DNA of 64,000 nucleotides from Homalodisca vitripennis (GCF_021130785.1 NW_025778927.1:62001-126000); one strand, 5' to 3'; counted from the stretch's first letter, positions 1-11,267 are shown. Numbers and translations are program-made. The notes: generated from the sequence alone by a model not told the origin.

Positions 1-621
1 AGCATTATCAGTGTAGATAATACACAAGAGTGTTAGGTTAAGTTAGAAAATTTCTAGTTTTGTAGTGATTCATATTTTCATATTTATTTTCCAAACTTTA
101 TTTATAAGTATAAAAAATGTTTATATGTCTTTTTGTAAAGAATTAAATGGAGTATAAGATAGAATAACTAAAAGTGAAAAAATAAAATATTTCAATAATA
201 CTAAGTTGTTTCAAAATAAAAAACGAAATGTTTTTGCTCATAAAGTTTTTGTTATTGTTTTTTTTTATTTGTATAAAAACGTTAAATAAGTGATCAATGT
301 ATCGTATGTATAAAGAAAATATATTTATCTAAAAAAAACAAAAACCCAAGACATTATACCAATAAATAAATTTGTTATGAATTTTTAACCAGACCCTTGC
401 AGAACCAGGCACTTTCGCTCGCGCATTTTATGCATATCATATAGCAAAACACATTCTATCTCGGTCAAACCTACAGTCACACACCTAAACAGCTCGTTAG
501 ACAATGCAAATTTTATAATACTCTTCAAACAGGACGATATGAACCTACACCACACGTATTGTGACCACGTCATTAAAATACAATACATTATATTTTTACG
601 CATATTTTGTATTAATTCGCA
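1..621. other. AT-rich flank without a recognisable gene
   Basis: This stretch is very AT-rich, with many short A and T runs. I see no coding frame with family resemblance, no terminal inverted repeat and no RNA gene. A short minus-strand frame at 385-603 has no recognisable motif and is treated as chance. Confidence 0.6.
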
Positions 622-671
622 TTAACCCTTCCAAAGCGGCTAACGCCTATACACGCGGAACTACCGATGCT
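622..671 (+). mobile_element. possible 5' end of an older outer piggyBac
   Basis: A TTAA (622-625) is followed by CCCTTCCAAAGCGGCTAACG, the style of a piggyBac end. The segment 643-665 resembles 14130-14155 on the far side of piggyBac-A (both contain ACGCCTA followed by ACGCG). This suggests that piggyBac-A jumped into a TTAA inside an older piggyBac. The matching 3' end was not found. Confidence 0.35.
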
Positions 672-858
672 TTAACACGTTCGCTACCGACTCCAAAATT
701 GGTCTTTTAAAATAGACCGACGTCACGTATTTGTGACACATGTATTGTATTAATAAATGTTTTTTTGTTTGCCAGTCGGTCTACTTTTCCAACTATAGTT
801 CCTAACCTCATATTTACTAACCTCAAATTCCTTAATTTTGTCAGTTACGGTCTTTTCG

Positions 859-871
859 CTTAGCAGGGCAG
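859..871 (+). repeat. 13-bp direct repeat, left copy
   Basis: CTTAGCAGGGCAG occurs here and at 4470-4482, on either side of the DUF7869 gene. Weaker similarity extends about 20 bp to the left of both copies. It could be a target duplication, a partial duplication of a splice acceptor, or chance. Confidence 0.5.
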
Positions 872-1017
872 TATTATACCTCAGCTGATTAAGCCGTAAT
901 ATAACCTCAAAACAAAATTGTTTAGGTTTGAAGTGAATTTCTTTATAAGCTCTGAATTTGTGATTGGACTGTGAGTTTGAAACCTTGAGAAGAAGTGTTT
1001 GATTCAGATGGTTTAAA

Positions 1018-4000
1018 ATGGGTTATACATGTAATGTGTGTAAGAAATCATTTTCTAGATGCGCATTTTTAGTTCATAACTCTGACAGCAAATGCAATCC
1101 TGCCCCTAAGGAAGTTTTGCCAGTTAGGCCTAGGCCTAGTACATCAACATCGTTTGAGCAAGTAGAACAGTCTCTGCCATCTACTTCTAGTAATGCAGAT
1201 GTAAGTACAATATTGATTAGGCCTACCATAATATAGTTTTAATCCTAGGCCTAGAAATAGAGCTTTTAAAACAAACTTAATTTATCAATATGCAGAATTA
1301 GTCTAGATTAAGCCACTGTAGCCTAAATGCTTTTTGTTTGCTGGTCCCTGCAAAAATTATTTACAAAATTATTATTTTTTCAGCCAAGCGCTCCTACAGT
1401 TCTTCAAAACGGATCACTTTTTATGGTCGTCCACTTGAACAATGAGGAAACACGTAGTAGGCCTTATGCTAATTTAACAGAAGTTGATATCAGACATGAA
1501 GAGTCTACGACAACTACAGATAATAAAAAGGTAATTTGCTTAATCTACTATGCCCTATCAAACTGATAGCCTAAAATATATCGGTAATATATATTTATTT
1601 AATTCAGTAAATAAAATAAATAAGCGAACTAGTTGAATGTAGGCCTACCAACGCCTCATATTTTGTTAGCTTTTGTAGGGTTATGCAATGTTGTCTATAG
1701 GCAACTTTTATGTTTGATTTATATCTTACTACTGTCATAACTCATTGAATTACCAAATATGTAAATTGCATACGATGAAAATATAGCCTACATGAAAAAA
1801 TATATAAAATATAGCCTTAATGAAAAACTCATTTATTTCACTTTTTGCAGAGCTATGAATCAAATGAAGACAATGCCAGTGATTTTATTGAAGATTTGTT
1901 TGATTTATTGCCTGAAGCGGCAGAAGAACAACAGCTACAGAATGTCGACGTGCTGTTTGACATAGCTCCAGATTTGGTAGAAAATGTTGCCATTGTAGTT
2001 GAACAAGTCAACCCAATAGAAGTAGCGCCAACAGAGGAACACCAGCAGATGGAGACAGCAGAGTCGAACTTAGAACATAATAATACAGCTGCTTTGCTCG
2101 AGGAAACAGATGAAGCTCCTAAAGGGTTCACCAAAAATGGGAACCCGAGGAAAAGAGCTGCGCCGAGGTGTAAAGAAGACATTAAATCAAAACGTGAAAA
2201 AAATAAAGATAAACATGCACTTCAGCCCCCATGTAATAATACATGTAAAAGAAAATGCACGACCAAACTTACAGAACACAGAAGAATGAAAATCCACGAA
2301 CACTTTTGGGCTATGGAGGAAAATGAGAGAAAAGTTTTTATTTTAGGGCACATTGATAAAAGCAAAGTTAAAAGGAAAACACACCCAGAGGAAGAATCAA
2401 GGAGGGGAAAAACATTCTTTTACTTCCTTACAGACAGTGACGGAGCAAGAAAGATGGTTTGTAAAACATTTTTCTTATCCACACTCGGCTACAAAAAAAA
2501 CAATGACATGTTCATTACTAATGTTTTGAACAAATCAACTGATGGCGTTTTACCGAAACGCGATCAACGGGGAAGACACCCCCCACATAACCTTGTGGAT
2601 AGGAGTATTATCAAGGATCATATTTTAAAATACAATCCATGTATATCACATTATAGGAGAGAACATGCTCCTAACAGGAAATATTTGCCCTGTGAACTGT
2701 CAATAGCAAAAATGCACGAAGAATTAATGAAAGATCACGAAGCAGAAGAAAACTTTCATTGTTCATACGACTTGTATCGAAATGTAATATCAGAAATGAA
2801 CATTTCCTTTGCAAAATTGGGCCACGAGGAATGCGAAAGATGTGAAAAGTACAATCTACACAAACAAGATCATGGCCAAATCGATGAACTTTTGTGTCCG
2901 GAATGCAATGAATGGAAAGATCATAAAAAGAAATATACTGAAGCCCGAGAAGCATATGAAAAATCAATTGATAAAGACAATTTAGATAGTTATAGGCCTT
3001 CTGGTACAGTTGTCTACACAATGGACTTGCAGAAAGTAATAATGTTGCCTCACATTGAACAGTTCAAAGAAGCAGTGTTTACTCGTAGAATTGTCCTTTT
3101 CAATGAATCATTTGTGCCTGTTGGAGAAAAACCAACCATGGATCCTTTTGCATGCATCTGGCATGAGGGAATTTCCGGTAAGAAAAAGGAGGACATTGCG
3201 AGTGCATTAAATTCTTTTATCATGCACAAAAGAGATGCAAAAAAAATACACATTTGGATGGACAATTGTGCAGCCCAGAACAAAAATTGGGCTTTGTTTT
3301 CCTACCTGACAGGATTGGTAAATTCAAATGATATTGAAGCTAATGAGATTGTTTTAAACTATCTAGAGACAGGACATACATTTATGTCTGCAGACCATTT
3401 CCATCACCAAGTTAATAAACAGGTAAGCAATGATAAATTTGAATTTAGAACCTATTATATTACAAGTACCTCTACTTTTATAATGTAAATGTTATAAAAT
3501 TAAGTAATCTTTTACGTTTCCACTTTCGGCGCAGCTTTTTATTTGTTTCTTTTTCCTTAAGTTATTCAATTTTAAATTTTTGTATTGTTTCAGATAAAGT
3601 CAAAAGGAAAAATGTATGATTTTGAAGACTTCAAAGATGCTGTCAAAGCTAGTAACTCTGGAAAGGTTACTGTAAAGAGCATGGAGCATCAGGACTTTTT
3701 CACAGAATTTAACTATTCTTCACAGTATAAAATTATGCATAAAGTTCCTCGTCCATATCTTAGTGAAATGGTACATGTTCTTTTCCAAAGAGGATCTTTT
3801 GACATGTTCTACAGAAAATCATTCAGTGGGGAAGTCTTTCAATTGTCCTTTTTAAAAGCAGGATTTACGAAGAAGAGAGAAGTTCCAAAACCAAATACAA
3901 GAACCAGCCCCAGAGGTGTGAACAAAGAAAAGAAACAAGACATTATTAAAAAACTTGTGCCTTTGATGCCTCCCAACAGACATGGCTTTTGGGTTGATCT

Positions 4001-4049
4001 AGCAGTGAGTGAGGAGCCTGATCTAATCACAGAACATGACATTGACTGA
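1018..4049 (+). CDS. DUF7869-type putative DDE transposase, four exons, intact
   Basis: I read four exons: 1018-1200, 1384-1530, 1851-3422 and 3594-4049. All three introns are GT-AG, with donors GTAAGT, GTAATT and GTAAGC, and they join in phase to a 785-residue protein. The N-terminus has a C2H2-like start (CNVCKKSF, HNSDSKC). The middle is acidic and then lysine-rich. The core has a Cys cluster (CERCEKY and CPECNEW) and the motifs YTMDLQKV, WMDNCAAQNKNWALF and ETGHTFMSADHFHHQV, which look like the acidic core of a transposase. The C-terminus ends with a K-K-x-DI...MPPNRHGFW block. These proteins are repetitive in insect genomes and normally annotated as uncharacterised. The motif order matches the two Sola-like genes in this window, so I infer a transposase. 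No terminal repeats of its own were found. It may be an active element gene or a co-opted copy. Confidence 0.7.
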
Positions 4050-4214
4050 GTTGTATAGACAATATTCATGTAAATTTCTAAAAATGTGTGTAACTTTGTC
4101 ATCATAGTAATTAGAAGTCTCATTTTATCATTAAAACTAACACTAGATAAATATTATGTGACTTGTTACTGTGTTTAGCCCTACAATCATGCTGTTGAAA
4201 TCGCATAGAACAAG

Positions 4215-4255
4215 AAGCCAAAAAACCGTATGTGGCAGATACGCTTTTTTGGCTT
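4215..4255. repeat. perfect-arm hairpin
   Basis: An 11-base arm AAGCCAAAAAA pairs with TTTTTTGGCTT. Inside it CGTAT pairs with ATACG, around a short loop. The hairpin lies 165 bp after the stop codon of the DUF7869 gene. It could be a transcript 3' structure or the remains of an element end. It is not a bacterial-type terminator. Confidence 0.5.
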
Positions 4256-4469
4256 AGAATCGCTTAAGGTACACTTATGTAACTACAAGTATTTAAATGA
4301 TAAATGAATTTTTTTTACTTCATAAACTATATTTTTAGATTCTGGATACAATATTACAAATTGCCTCAAAAAACCAGAACTTAATATTTAAATCTACTGC
4401 TTGGCAATGAGCAAAAGAGTAAAGTCAGCCTAGCTCAAAATAGGCCAGATGTCAGATACCCTTTTCTTC

Positions 4470-4482
4470 CTTAGCAGGGCAG
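4470..4482 (+). repeat. 13-bp direct repeat, right copy, overlapping a splice acceptor
   Basis: Second copy of CTTAGCAGGGCAG. Here it forms the acceptor (pyrimidine run then TTAG) of the piggyBac-A coding exon that starts at 4475. Confidence 0.5.
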
Positions 4483-5226
4483 ATCTAGTGATGAGGGTGA
4501 GCATTTTGAACCAACAAATATGTACTTTGACTTGGGCCTAAACCCAAATAGCCCTTTAGCAGATGACATAGAGGTTCAATTCGAAGAAGTACACGATGAT
4601 GTAATGAATCATGAAAACATTTCCAATGATCCAAACGTGTTGTTTGTTGTTTCAAACATCCATGATGATTATCAGGGTAAACAAGGTGTTTGGACTGATA
4701 CAAAGAATGAACCTCAGGACCACAATTTTACTGGGCAAGAACAGATACACATGCAATCGACAGATCCTGTTGAAATCTTTTTAAATATATTTGATGAAGA
4801 TCTGTTAAAGAAAATTGTAGCTTGGATAAATACTCGTGCCTTATTTGGTCAGGGAACTCCTACTACCAAGCATTCAAACATGCGGTGGTGGAAGCCTGTA
4901 AATTTAGAGGAATTCAAGAAATTTTTAGGCCTCTCCATACTGATGGCAAACTTGCACTTTCCTTCCATGAAGCACTGCTGGTCAACTTGTGAGCTTTATG
5001 ACCACTCCATCTTTGGTAAAACCATGTCCAGAAATAGGTTTGAGGGGATACTTAGATGTTTATGTTTCATAACCCTAACGTTGATTCTGCAGATGACAAA
5101 CTGCATAAAATAAAAAATGTACTGCAGCATCTTTTGACGACTTTCACAAGATCCTACAGTCCTGGGAAGAATCTGTCACTTGATGAGGCCATGGTGTTGT
5201 GGCGGGGAAGATGGTCTTTTAGACAA
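4475..5226 (+). pseudogene. piggyBac-A transposase, N-terminal and catalytic part
   Basis: From an acceptor at 4473-4474 the frame reads an acidic N-terminus (SSDEGEHFEP) and then the piggyBac core with the blocks MRWWKPVNLEEFKKFLGL and MSRNRFEGILRCL. A frameshift near 5090 moves the reading to a second frame with LHKIKNVLQHL and LSLDEAMVLWRGRWSFRQY, which holds the first catalytic Asp. A mariner interrupts the frame at the TA at 5227-5228. The protein continues at 6563-7400 and ends at 10722-10785. Upstream exons, if any, were not found. The frameshift and the nested insertions make it a pseudogene. Confidence 0.8.
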
Positions 5227-5228
5227 TA

Positions 5229-6560
5229 CGAGGTCCAATCAAAAAGTATCCGACCTCGTCGTGTATCGCGGCTTCTGCTGCCAATAATGAGATAAGATTT
5301 GTTGCGACAATAGTTCCTACTATGATAAGGAAAGGTACAAAGTCTTATCTTGATCCCCCGACTGGTTCGCCGGAGACGGGTCAGTATGTACTGATAAGTC
5401 AAGTGCGCGTATCGGTTTTCTCTAACTGTGAAGATGACGGAAAAAGTGAAACAACGTTATTGCATTAAATTTTGCGTGAAACTCGGAGAAAAACAAAGTG
5501 AGACCATTCGGAAAATTCAGCTAGCATTCGAAAATGAGGCAATGAGTGTTACGCAGATTAAAGAGTGGTATAACCGTTTCAAAAGTGGTCGAACCTCGGC
5601 AGAAACTGACGCGCGTTCGGGCCGACCAAAAACAAGTCGAACTCCGGAAATCATCGAGAAAGCAAAAGTTTTGATCTGTGAAAATCGTCGAATGACTGTG
5701 GAGGAAGTAAGCACTGAGTTAGATGTCAGTTTCGGATCAGCTGAAGCAATTTTAACGGATGACTTGGGATTGCGCCGGGTAGCCGCAAAATTTGTGCCAA
5801 AATTGCTGACAGACGAGCAGAAGCAACGGCGATTGGATGTTGCCGAGGACATGCTGCAATGTTGTGAGGATGATGCGGACTTTTTGACATCGATAATAAC
5901 TGGAGACGAAAGTTGGGTCTATGGATATGACCCTGAGACCAAATTTCAGTTATCACAATGGCAGTCTCCCCAGGATCCTCGGCCAAAAAAAGCAAGGCAA
6001 GTTCGAAGCAATGTCAAAGTGATGCTTACTGTTTTTTTCGACCACCGTGGAGTTGTGCACCATGAATATGCCCCTGAGGGTCAAACTGTGAATGCACAGT
6101 ACTATTTAAGTGTCCAACGTCGTCTCCGAGATGCGATTCGCCGCAAAAGACCTGACTTGTGGGCGTCTCAAAATTGGCGGCTACACTACGACAATGCGCC
6201 AGCTCATTCTTCCCAGCTCATTCAAACTTTTTTGGCGAAACACGGCACTCCGCAAGTTCCTCAGCCTCCGTACTCTCCGGATATGGCTCCATGCGATTTT
6301 TGGCTCTTCCCCCACCTCAAAAAACCATTGAAAGGCACCAGATTTGAAAGTCGAGAAGCAATTATGAAAAAAACGACGGCTGATCTCATGGCGATGCCGA
6401 AAAGTGATTTTCAAGACTGCTTCCAGAAGTGGAAACGACGCTGGAATCGTTGTGTTGCTTCTCAGGGTGCTTATTTTGAAGAAAATTAACGCCAGCTTTT
6501 TTCAGGTAACTTCAGTTTTACGTTGCACCAAAAGGTAGGATATTTTTTGATTGGACCTCG
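5229..6560 (+). mobile_element. mariner element, apparently complete
   Basis: TA occurs at 5227-5228 and at 6561-6562. The ends are inverted repeats beginning CGAGGTCCAATCAAAAA, with about 24 nearly identical bases. The length of 1332 bp is normal for mariner. It sits inside the piggyBac-A transposase frame, so it is younger than that gene. The sharp ends and uninterrupted transposase suggest a recent copy. Confidence 0.95.
5428..6489 (+). CDS. mariner transposase (D,D34D), intact
   Basis: The 353-residue uninterrupted frame cuts and pastes the element. The first Met could also be the one at 5434. The N-terminal HTH pair includes VTQIKEWYNRFKSGR and a GRPKTS linker. The catalytic domain shows TGDESW, HYDNAPAHS and YSPDMAPCDFWLFPHLK. 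The spacing from the Asp of YDNAP to the Asp of PCDFW is 34 residues, the mariner signature. The length matches the family (about 345-355). No stop or frameshift is seen. It may be functional, but activity cannot be judged from sequence. Confidence 0.93.
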   Translation: MKMTEKVKQRYCIKFCVKLGEKQSETIRKIQLAFENEAMSVTQIKEWYNRFKSGRTSAETDARSGRPKTSRTPEIIEKAKVLICENRRMTVEEVSTELDVSFGSAEAILTDDLGLRRVAAKFVPKLLTDEQKQRRLDVAEDMLQCCEDDADFLTSIITGDESWVYGYDPETKFQLSQWQSPQDPRPKKARQVRSNVKVMLTVFFDHRGVVHHEYAPEGQTVNAQYYLSVQRRLRDAIRRKRPDLWASQNWRLHYDNAPAHSSQLIQTFLAKHGTPQVPQPPYSPDMAPCDFWLFPHLKKPLKGTRFESREAIMKKTTADLMAMPKSDFQDCFQKWKRRWNRCVASQGAYFEEN

Positions 6561-6562
6561 TA

Positions 6563-7400
6563 TATAAAAAAAACAAGTGCCACAAATATGGCATTAAGCT
6601 TTATGAGCTTTGCACTGCAGATGGATATACTCGTATTTTAAATATTCTCGTATACACAGGCAAAGGTACGATATTAAGATCCCGTAAAAGGACATTCCTT
6701 TGAAGTTGTTACTCGCTTGATGCAGGATTACATAGGTAAGGGCCCTGCATTGCTACTAGACAACTTTTACAACAGCGTGGACCTTGCAGAGCACTTGATG
6801 CAGTGCAAAACCAATGTTTGTGGGACTTTACAAACAAATCGAGAAGGAAATCCACAGCAGGTCATCACGGTAAAACCGAAGAAGGGTGAATGTATAAGTC
6901 GCCAAAAAGGAAGTGTAACCGTTATGAAATGGAAGGACAAACGCAATGTTTAGACAATTTCCACAATCCATGGACCCGGAACAGAAGAGGTAATTAACAA
7001 AAGAGGTGAAACCATAACCAAACCCTCAATGGTACTTGCATATAACAAGAACATGAGTGGCATTGATCGCTGTGATCAAATGATTTCATATTATAGTACT
7101 CCAAGGAAGTCACTTCGTTGGTATATAGCAAATCATTTTTCCACCTCCTTGATGCATCTCTATGCAATAGCAAGTACATTCTATGCAAGAACCGGGGAAG
7201 TAAGATAACCTATTTGGATTTAAGAGACACAATCATGCACACTTCCTTCAAGTACAGCCAACGCTACAACGCCTTGTTCCACCTAGGCCTAATGAACAGC
7301 ACAGACTCGTGAAGGGGGACCGAAGAGTAAGGTGTCGTCAGTGCTTCAAGACTCAGAAGAAGAGGAAAGCAACGATTTACTATTGTAAAGTTTGCACAGA
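6563..7400 (+). pseudogene. piggyBac-A transposase, second part
   Basis: This continues the frame broken by the mariner: KCHKYGIKLYELCTADGY and then LLLDNFYNSVDLAEHLMQC (second catalytic Asp). After a stop at 6952 it reads on through MSGIDRCDQMISYYSTPRKS (third catalytic Asp) and a tryptophan-rich block (SLRWYIANHF). Near 7320-7400 it enters the C-terminal Cys-rich finger (VRCRQCF, YYCKVC), where PIF-A is inserted. At least one stop and several frame changes are present. Confidence 0.75.
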
Positions 7401-7726
7401 TAAGGCCGGCCACACACGTAACGGTATACATGACAGGTAAACTTGTACAGGTCACCTGAGCAGGCAAACCGGAGCGTGTGTGCCAGTCGCTGCAGGCGAA
7501 AGTGCACAGGCGAAGCGACCTGCGCAGGTCACCTGACAGGAACGGAGATTTGGTATCTTTTACCTGCGCGGTCGTCAGTTATACCCTAGACCTGAGCGTG
7601 TGTGTGAGTACGTCCGGTCGCCTGCGCAGTAGTTTTGTTTAGTTCAAGCTTCTTCATGTGAAGAGAGTGTCTTTTGTCTTTGTGTTTTGTAGTTAGCGGA
7701 CTATCTTGTGGCTACTGGTGCTAGTG

Positions 7727-9905
7727 ATGTCGAGTCGTAAACGCAACCAAGTAATTGAAGAGTTTATCGATATGTATAAACTCGAGCCGTGCCTGTGGCG
7801 GGTAAAAAGTAAAGAGTATCACGATCGCGAAAAGAGAGATGCAGCTTGTGCGAAACTTGTGCTCAAGTTGAAAGAACTGGAACCCGATGCAACAAAGAAA
7901 TCTGTGATTAGAAAGATTAATAGTTTACGAAGCAATGTGCGTAAAGAGAAAAAAAAACGGGACATGTCAATGAAGTCTGGTGCATCAGCCGACAATGTGT
8001 ACGTATCTAAATTGTGGTACTTAAATTTGTTCGCTTTTCTTGGTGATCAAGACATTCCCAGTGCATCTATGTCGAATTTAGAGGAAGAAGATGGGAGCGA
8101 GATTGAGGAAGTAAGTACCAGACAGATCAATTACCTAGTTAAACAATTTATTTGAACTACACTTTAATTTACAAGTTAAATGTTAAATTAGATGTTGATT
8201 AAATGTTGAATGGTAGAATAAAACAAAACAAGTTTTATGACAAAATTGATATGTATTAATGTATTGTTTGTGCATGGATTGGTGAATGTCATTGACTCAA
8301 CTAAGCTAAAAATATATATTCACTTCATAATAATTCACTTAGTCTTTAACTTGAATTTTTGTTTCGAAGAACACGTTGGTCTTGCCGTGAAAGTTTGCCT
8401 TCATTGACGAAGTAGGTAGCAAACTCCTCTCTGAGATTTTTGGCGGCCACATTTACATTCCCTAAGCTCGCTCGTTGTAATGCAATCATATTCGATTCAT
8501 TGGTATCTAACCCAGCATTAGTAGTAGCGTCATCGTCATTCTCTTGATACGTACTGTTTGGTGGAGCGTAAATGGTAGGATGTGTTTGCATCAAGAAATT
8601 ATGCAATGCACATGTTGCCATTACTACCTTTACTATGTTCTCTGGCTCCAAATTGATTTGAGTATGGAATATGCGAAATCTGGAGGCTAGTATTCCAAAC
8701 CCATTCTCGACAACGTGCCTTGCCCTTGAAACTCGGTAGTTGTAGATTTCTTTTACAGCTGAATCTAGTTGTGCTTGTCTGAAAAGTTTCATCATGTTAA
8801 TTGACAGGGGAAATGCGTAATCTGCCACAAACACGTAAGGCACCTCTTTGAAATGTTCAGTAAAATTGCATGGTTTTGGGATCTTAAGTTCATCACTCTG
8901 TAAATTTTCATAAAACATAGTATTTTGAAGAACACCTCCGTCAGAAACACGCCCATTGGTCCCAAAATCCACTAAAAGGAACCGATATTTAGCATCCACT
9001 ATTGCAAAAAGTACCATACTGTGTCTGCCTTTATAGTTGTAATAATATGATCCGGAATCCGCTGGAGGAACTATGTCTATATGTTTGCCGTCCATGGCAC
9101 CGAGGCAGTGGGGAAAATTCCATTTCTCTTCAAACTGTTCAGTAATCACTTTCCATTTCTCAGTGGTGTTAGGAAACTGGAACAAAATTAAATTCATAAC
9201 AACTGTTCTCAACGTGAGTAAACAATGTTTAAATTATGGGTTTCAAAATCAAGGATAAACCGACAATCGACAATTTCCAAACCAATGTAAAAAAGAGTAT
9301 TTTGTTGTGTAAAAATTGGATGGGTACACCTAGTACATAAATATTTTTTTTTTTTTTCAGGAGGACGTTGGTGAAGCAGCTACAACACCGAGCAGAGAAA
9401 CATCAATCAATAGCGAGGTTTCTTCGCCTGTGGTCCCAAGACCCAACTCAGATACACGTGCGGTAATCCTACCTCCTTTTTCCCGACCTAATTTATCCAA
9501 AAAAATAAAGTTGAAGACTTGACAACTGGTGTCTTAGTCTCAGTCAGAGACCACTCTCAGAAACCATCACGCCAAGACGACAGATATGATATAATGGGCA
9601 AATCCATTGCAATGCGAATTAGGGCATTAGAGAAACGCCAGGCTTTGATCGTAGAAAAAAGAATCAACGACCTCCTTTTTAAGGCTGAAATGAGTACGTT
9701 TGACGTACCTAATACTGGCTCGTACAACTACGAATTTTTGACCAACACCCCTGGGTCAAGTAGTAGCACAACGAGTCCTGTAGCAGCTGTATCTTATGGC
9801 CAATATCCACAACAAACTTCAACAGCTGAATTTGTTAGCAATGACGTTATTCCACCTCATCAATCAATGGCAGATTACTTTGCTAATTATGACAAAAATC
9901 AATAG
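7727..9905 (+). CDS. MADF/Myb-like DNA-binding accessory protein of PIF-A
   Basis: Exon 1 is 7727-8110 (donor GTAAGT) and exon 2 starts at 9361 after a T-rich acceptor. The first 95 residues form a MADF domain: FIDMYKLEPCLWRVKSKEY, then INSLRSNVRKEKKK, then KLWYLNLFAFL. In PIF/Harbinger elements a Myb/MADF protein helps bring the transposase to DNA and to the nucleus. Exon 2 has a 1-base frame break in a run of seven A at 9499-9505. After it the protein continues to 9905 with a helical RIRALEKRQALIVEKRINDL and a Ser/Thr-rich tail. AATAAA follows at 9941. The start at 7727 was preferred to 7706 because it matches the other MADF genes here. Exon 2 lies inside the intron of the antisense transposase. 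Confidence 0.78.
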
Positions 9906-10596
9906 TCTGTTTTGTTTCTTTATTTATATTCAATTTCACTAATAAACATTTTTGTTTTACCAAACAGTTCTTTTTTATGATCTACCCACTATCAAATATC
10001 ATGTCTCTGTACTCAGTTAAACATTCCCTTTAAAAACTGTAACGTTGCTATGGAATAAAGTAGAAATGTTTAATAGCATGTGTATATTTCAATTTTAACC
10101 TACCTTGACATTTAGAACATCAATAGAATATTATGTGCAATATGGCTTGACGTACCTGTAAATAGACGTTTTTCAGCACTTTATAGATGGCTTCACATGT
10201 CTCTGGAATTATTTTGCCTAGAGCTTGTGGTGATATCAACATAGAATACTTGAGACACTCGTACGATCGGCCCGTTCCAAGGAACCTCAAAGTCGTAGTT
10301 AACCTCTCATGGGGAGAAATCGATTTCCTCATAACCGTGTCTTTCTTTTCAATTAATGGAGTCACGAGTAACAACAGCTGTTCATAGGCGTCTTCATCCA
10401 TCCGCAAATAATTACGGAAGTCTGAAGGCTCACCACCCAAGTCTTTCAATAATCTTGTACGAGTGTATTCATTTCTTTTAGTAAGCCACTTTTTACTCCA
10501 CATTTTACGTTTAAACTTCTTCTTCTTCTTACTGTTTAAAACCACCCACAATCCGACTAAAGCTATCATATAATCTTCATCTTGTTGGCTCGCCAT
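8346..10596 (-). CDS. PIF/Harbinger transposase of PIF-A, two exons
   Basis: Exon 1 runs 10596-10156 (donor GTACGT) and exon 2 runs 9176-8346 (acceptor TTCCAG). The protein has an N-terminal helical part and then a DDE_Tnp_4 (PF13359-type) domain. The blocks are CLGAMDGKHIDI (first Asp), FAIVDAKYRFLLVDFGTNGR, YVFVADYAFPL (second Asp) and NYRVSRARHVVENGFGIL (catalytic Glu). No stop is seen in either exon and the junction reads naturally (VYLQ to FPNTTEKW). About 420 residues is a normal length. It may be active together with the plus-strand MADF gene. Confidence 0.88.
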
Positions 10597-10721
10597 CTCT
10601 CAACTGAGCTAAACGTACGGTATACCGTTACGTGTGTGGACTCTAGTTTGCACAGGTATACATGACAGGTAAACCTGCGCAGGTTTACCTGTCATGTATA
10701 CCGTTACGTGTGTGGCCGGCC

Positions 10722-10785
10722 TAACAGTGACAACAAAATTGGACTTTGCGCAACCCCATGTTTTGGAGATTGGCATAAGGAGTAA
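10722..10785 (+). pseudogene. piggyBac-A transposase, last part of the Cys-rich tail
   Basis: After the PIF-A target duplication the frame resumes as NSDNKIGLCATPCFGDWHKE and stops. This completes the C-terminal Cys-rich finger typical of piggyBac transposases. AATAAA follows at about 10848. Confidence 0.8.
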
Positions 10786-10954
10786 TCAAGAACTAAAAAC
10801 TTGTTCTTTTTTATTTATCTCGTTTAGCCTATATATGTAGTTTGTAAAATAAACACAAGTTTTTTTGTACAATATCGTTTTTATTCAAACAACAAAAATA
10901 AAATAAAGATGGCAATATAAATGTGTAATAGATTTTCTAAATACACATTTTTCT

Positions 10955-11007
10955 CGACAGTCACACATATGTGGCGGTCGCTCTGCAGCAGAGGGGACAG
11001 GCACGTC
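10955..11007. repeat. imperfect inverted repeat, partner at 13645-13702
   Basis: This segment (CACACATATGTGGCGGTCG followed by GGGGACAGGCACGTC) is the inverted counterpart of 13645-13702 (GACGTCCCTGTCCCC followed by CGACGTCACACATGCGTG). The pair brackets Mutator-A. It may be the Mutator terminal repeats or subterminal repeats of piggyBac-A, whose true ends also carry CGTCAC-N-GTGACG words. No 9-bp target duplication was recognised. Confidence 0.5.
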
Positions 11008-11223
11008 AAAAATATTATTTTTTTCACTTGTTCACATTTTTATTTAGTAAAATACTCCGTTTAATTCTGAACATTTTGATACCACACACAAGCATATTAA
11101 CTTTATTTAAATATATATATATATATAATTTAAAAAAATAATAAATGAAACGTTACACTAATTTTTCGTCGAACTATTATCAACTAATGTAGTCAACGAT
11201 CCAGTAAAACAAGTTTTGTATCG

Positions 11224-11225
<2 letters not shown>

Positions 11226-11264
<39 letters not shown>
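11226..11264. repeat. (TA)n microsatellite
   Basis: About 19 uninterrupted TA units lie upstream of Mutator-A. A shorter TA run lies at 11112-11128. Confidence 0.95.

Positions 11265-11267
<3 letters not shown>

Larger units (their letters stand above)
7404..10721 (-). mobile_element. PIF-A, PIF/Harbinger element, apparently complete
   Basis: TAA occurs at 7401-7403 and 10722-10724, the 3-bp target duplication of PIF/Harbinger. The inverted ends begin GGCCGGCCACACACGTAACG and match for about 37 bases. The element carries a DDE transposase on the minus strand and a MADF/Myb-like gene on the plus strand, with interleaved exons. It is inserted in the Cys-rich tail of piggyBac-A. Removing it restores a frame that reads YCKVCTDNSDNKIG. 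Confidence 0.95.

Noticed and set aside
875..4460. Terminal inverted repeats for the DUF7869 unit
   Set aside because: The sequences just inside the 13-bp direct repeats are not inverted copies of each other.
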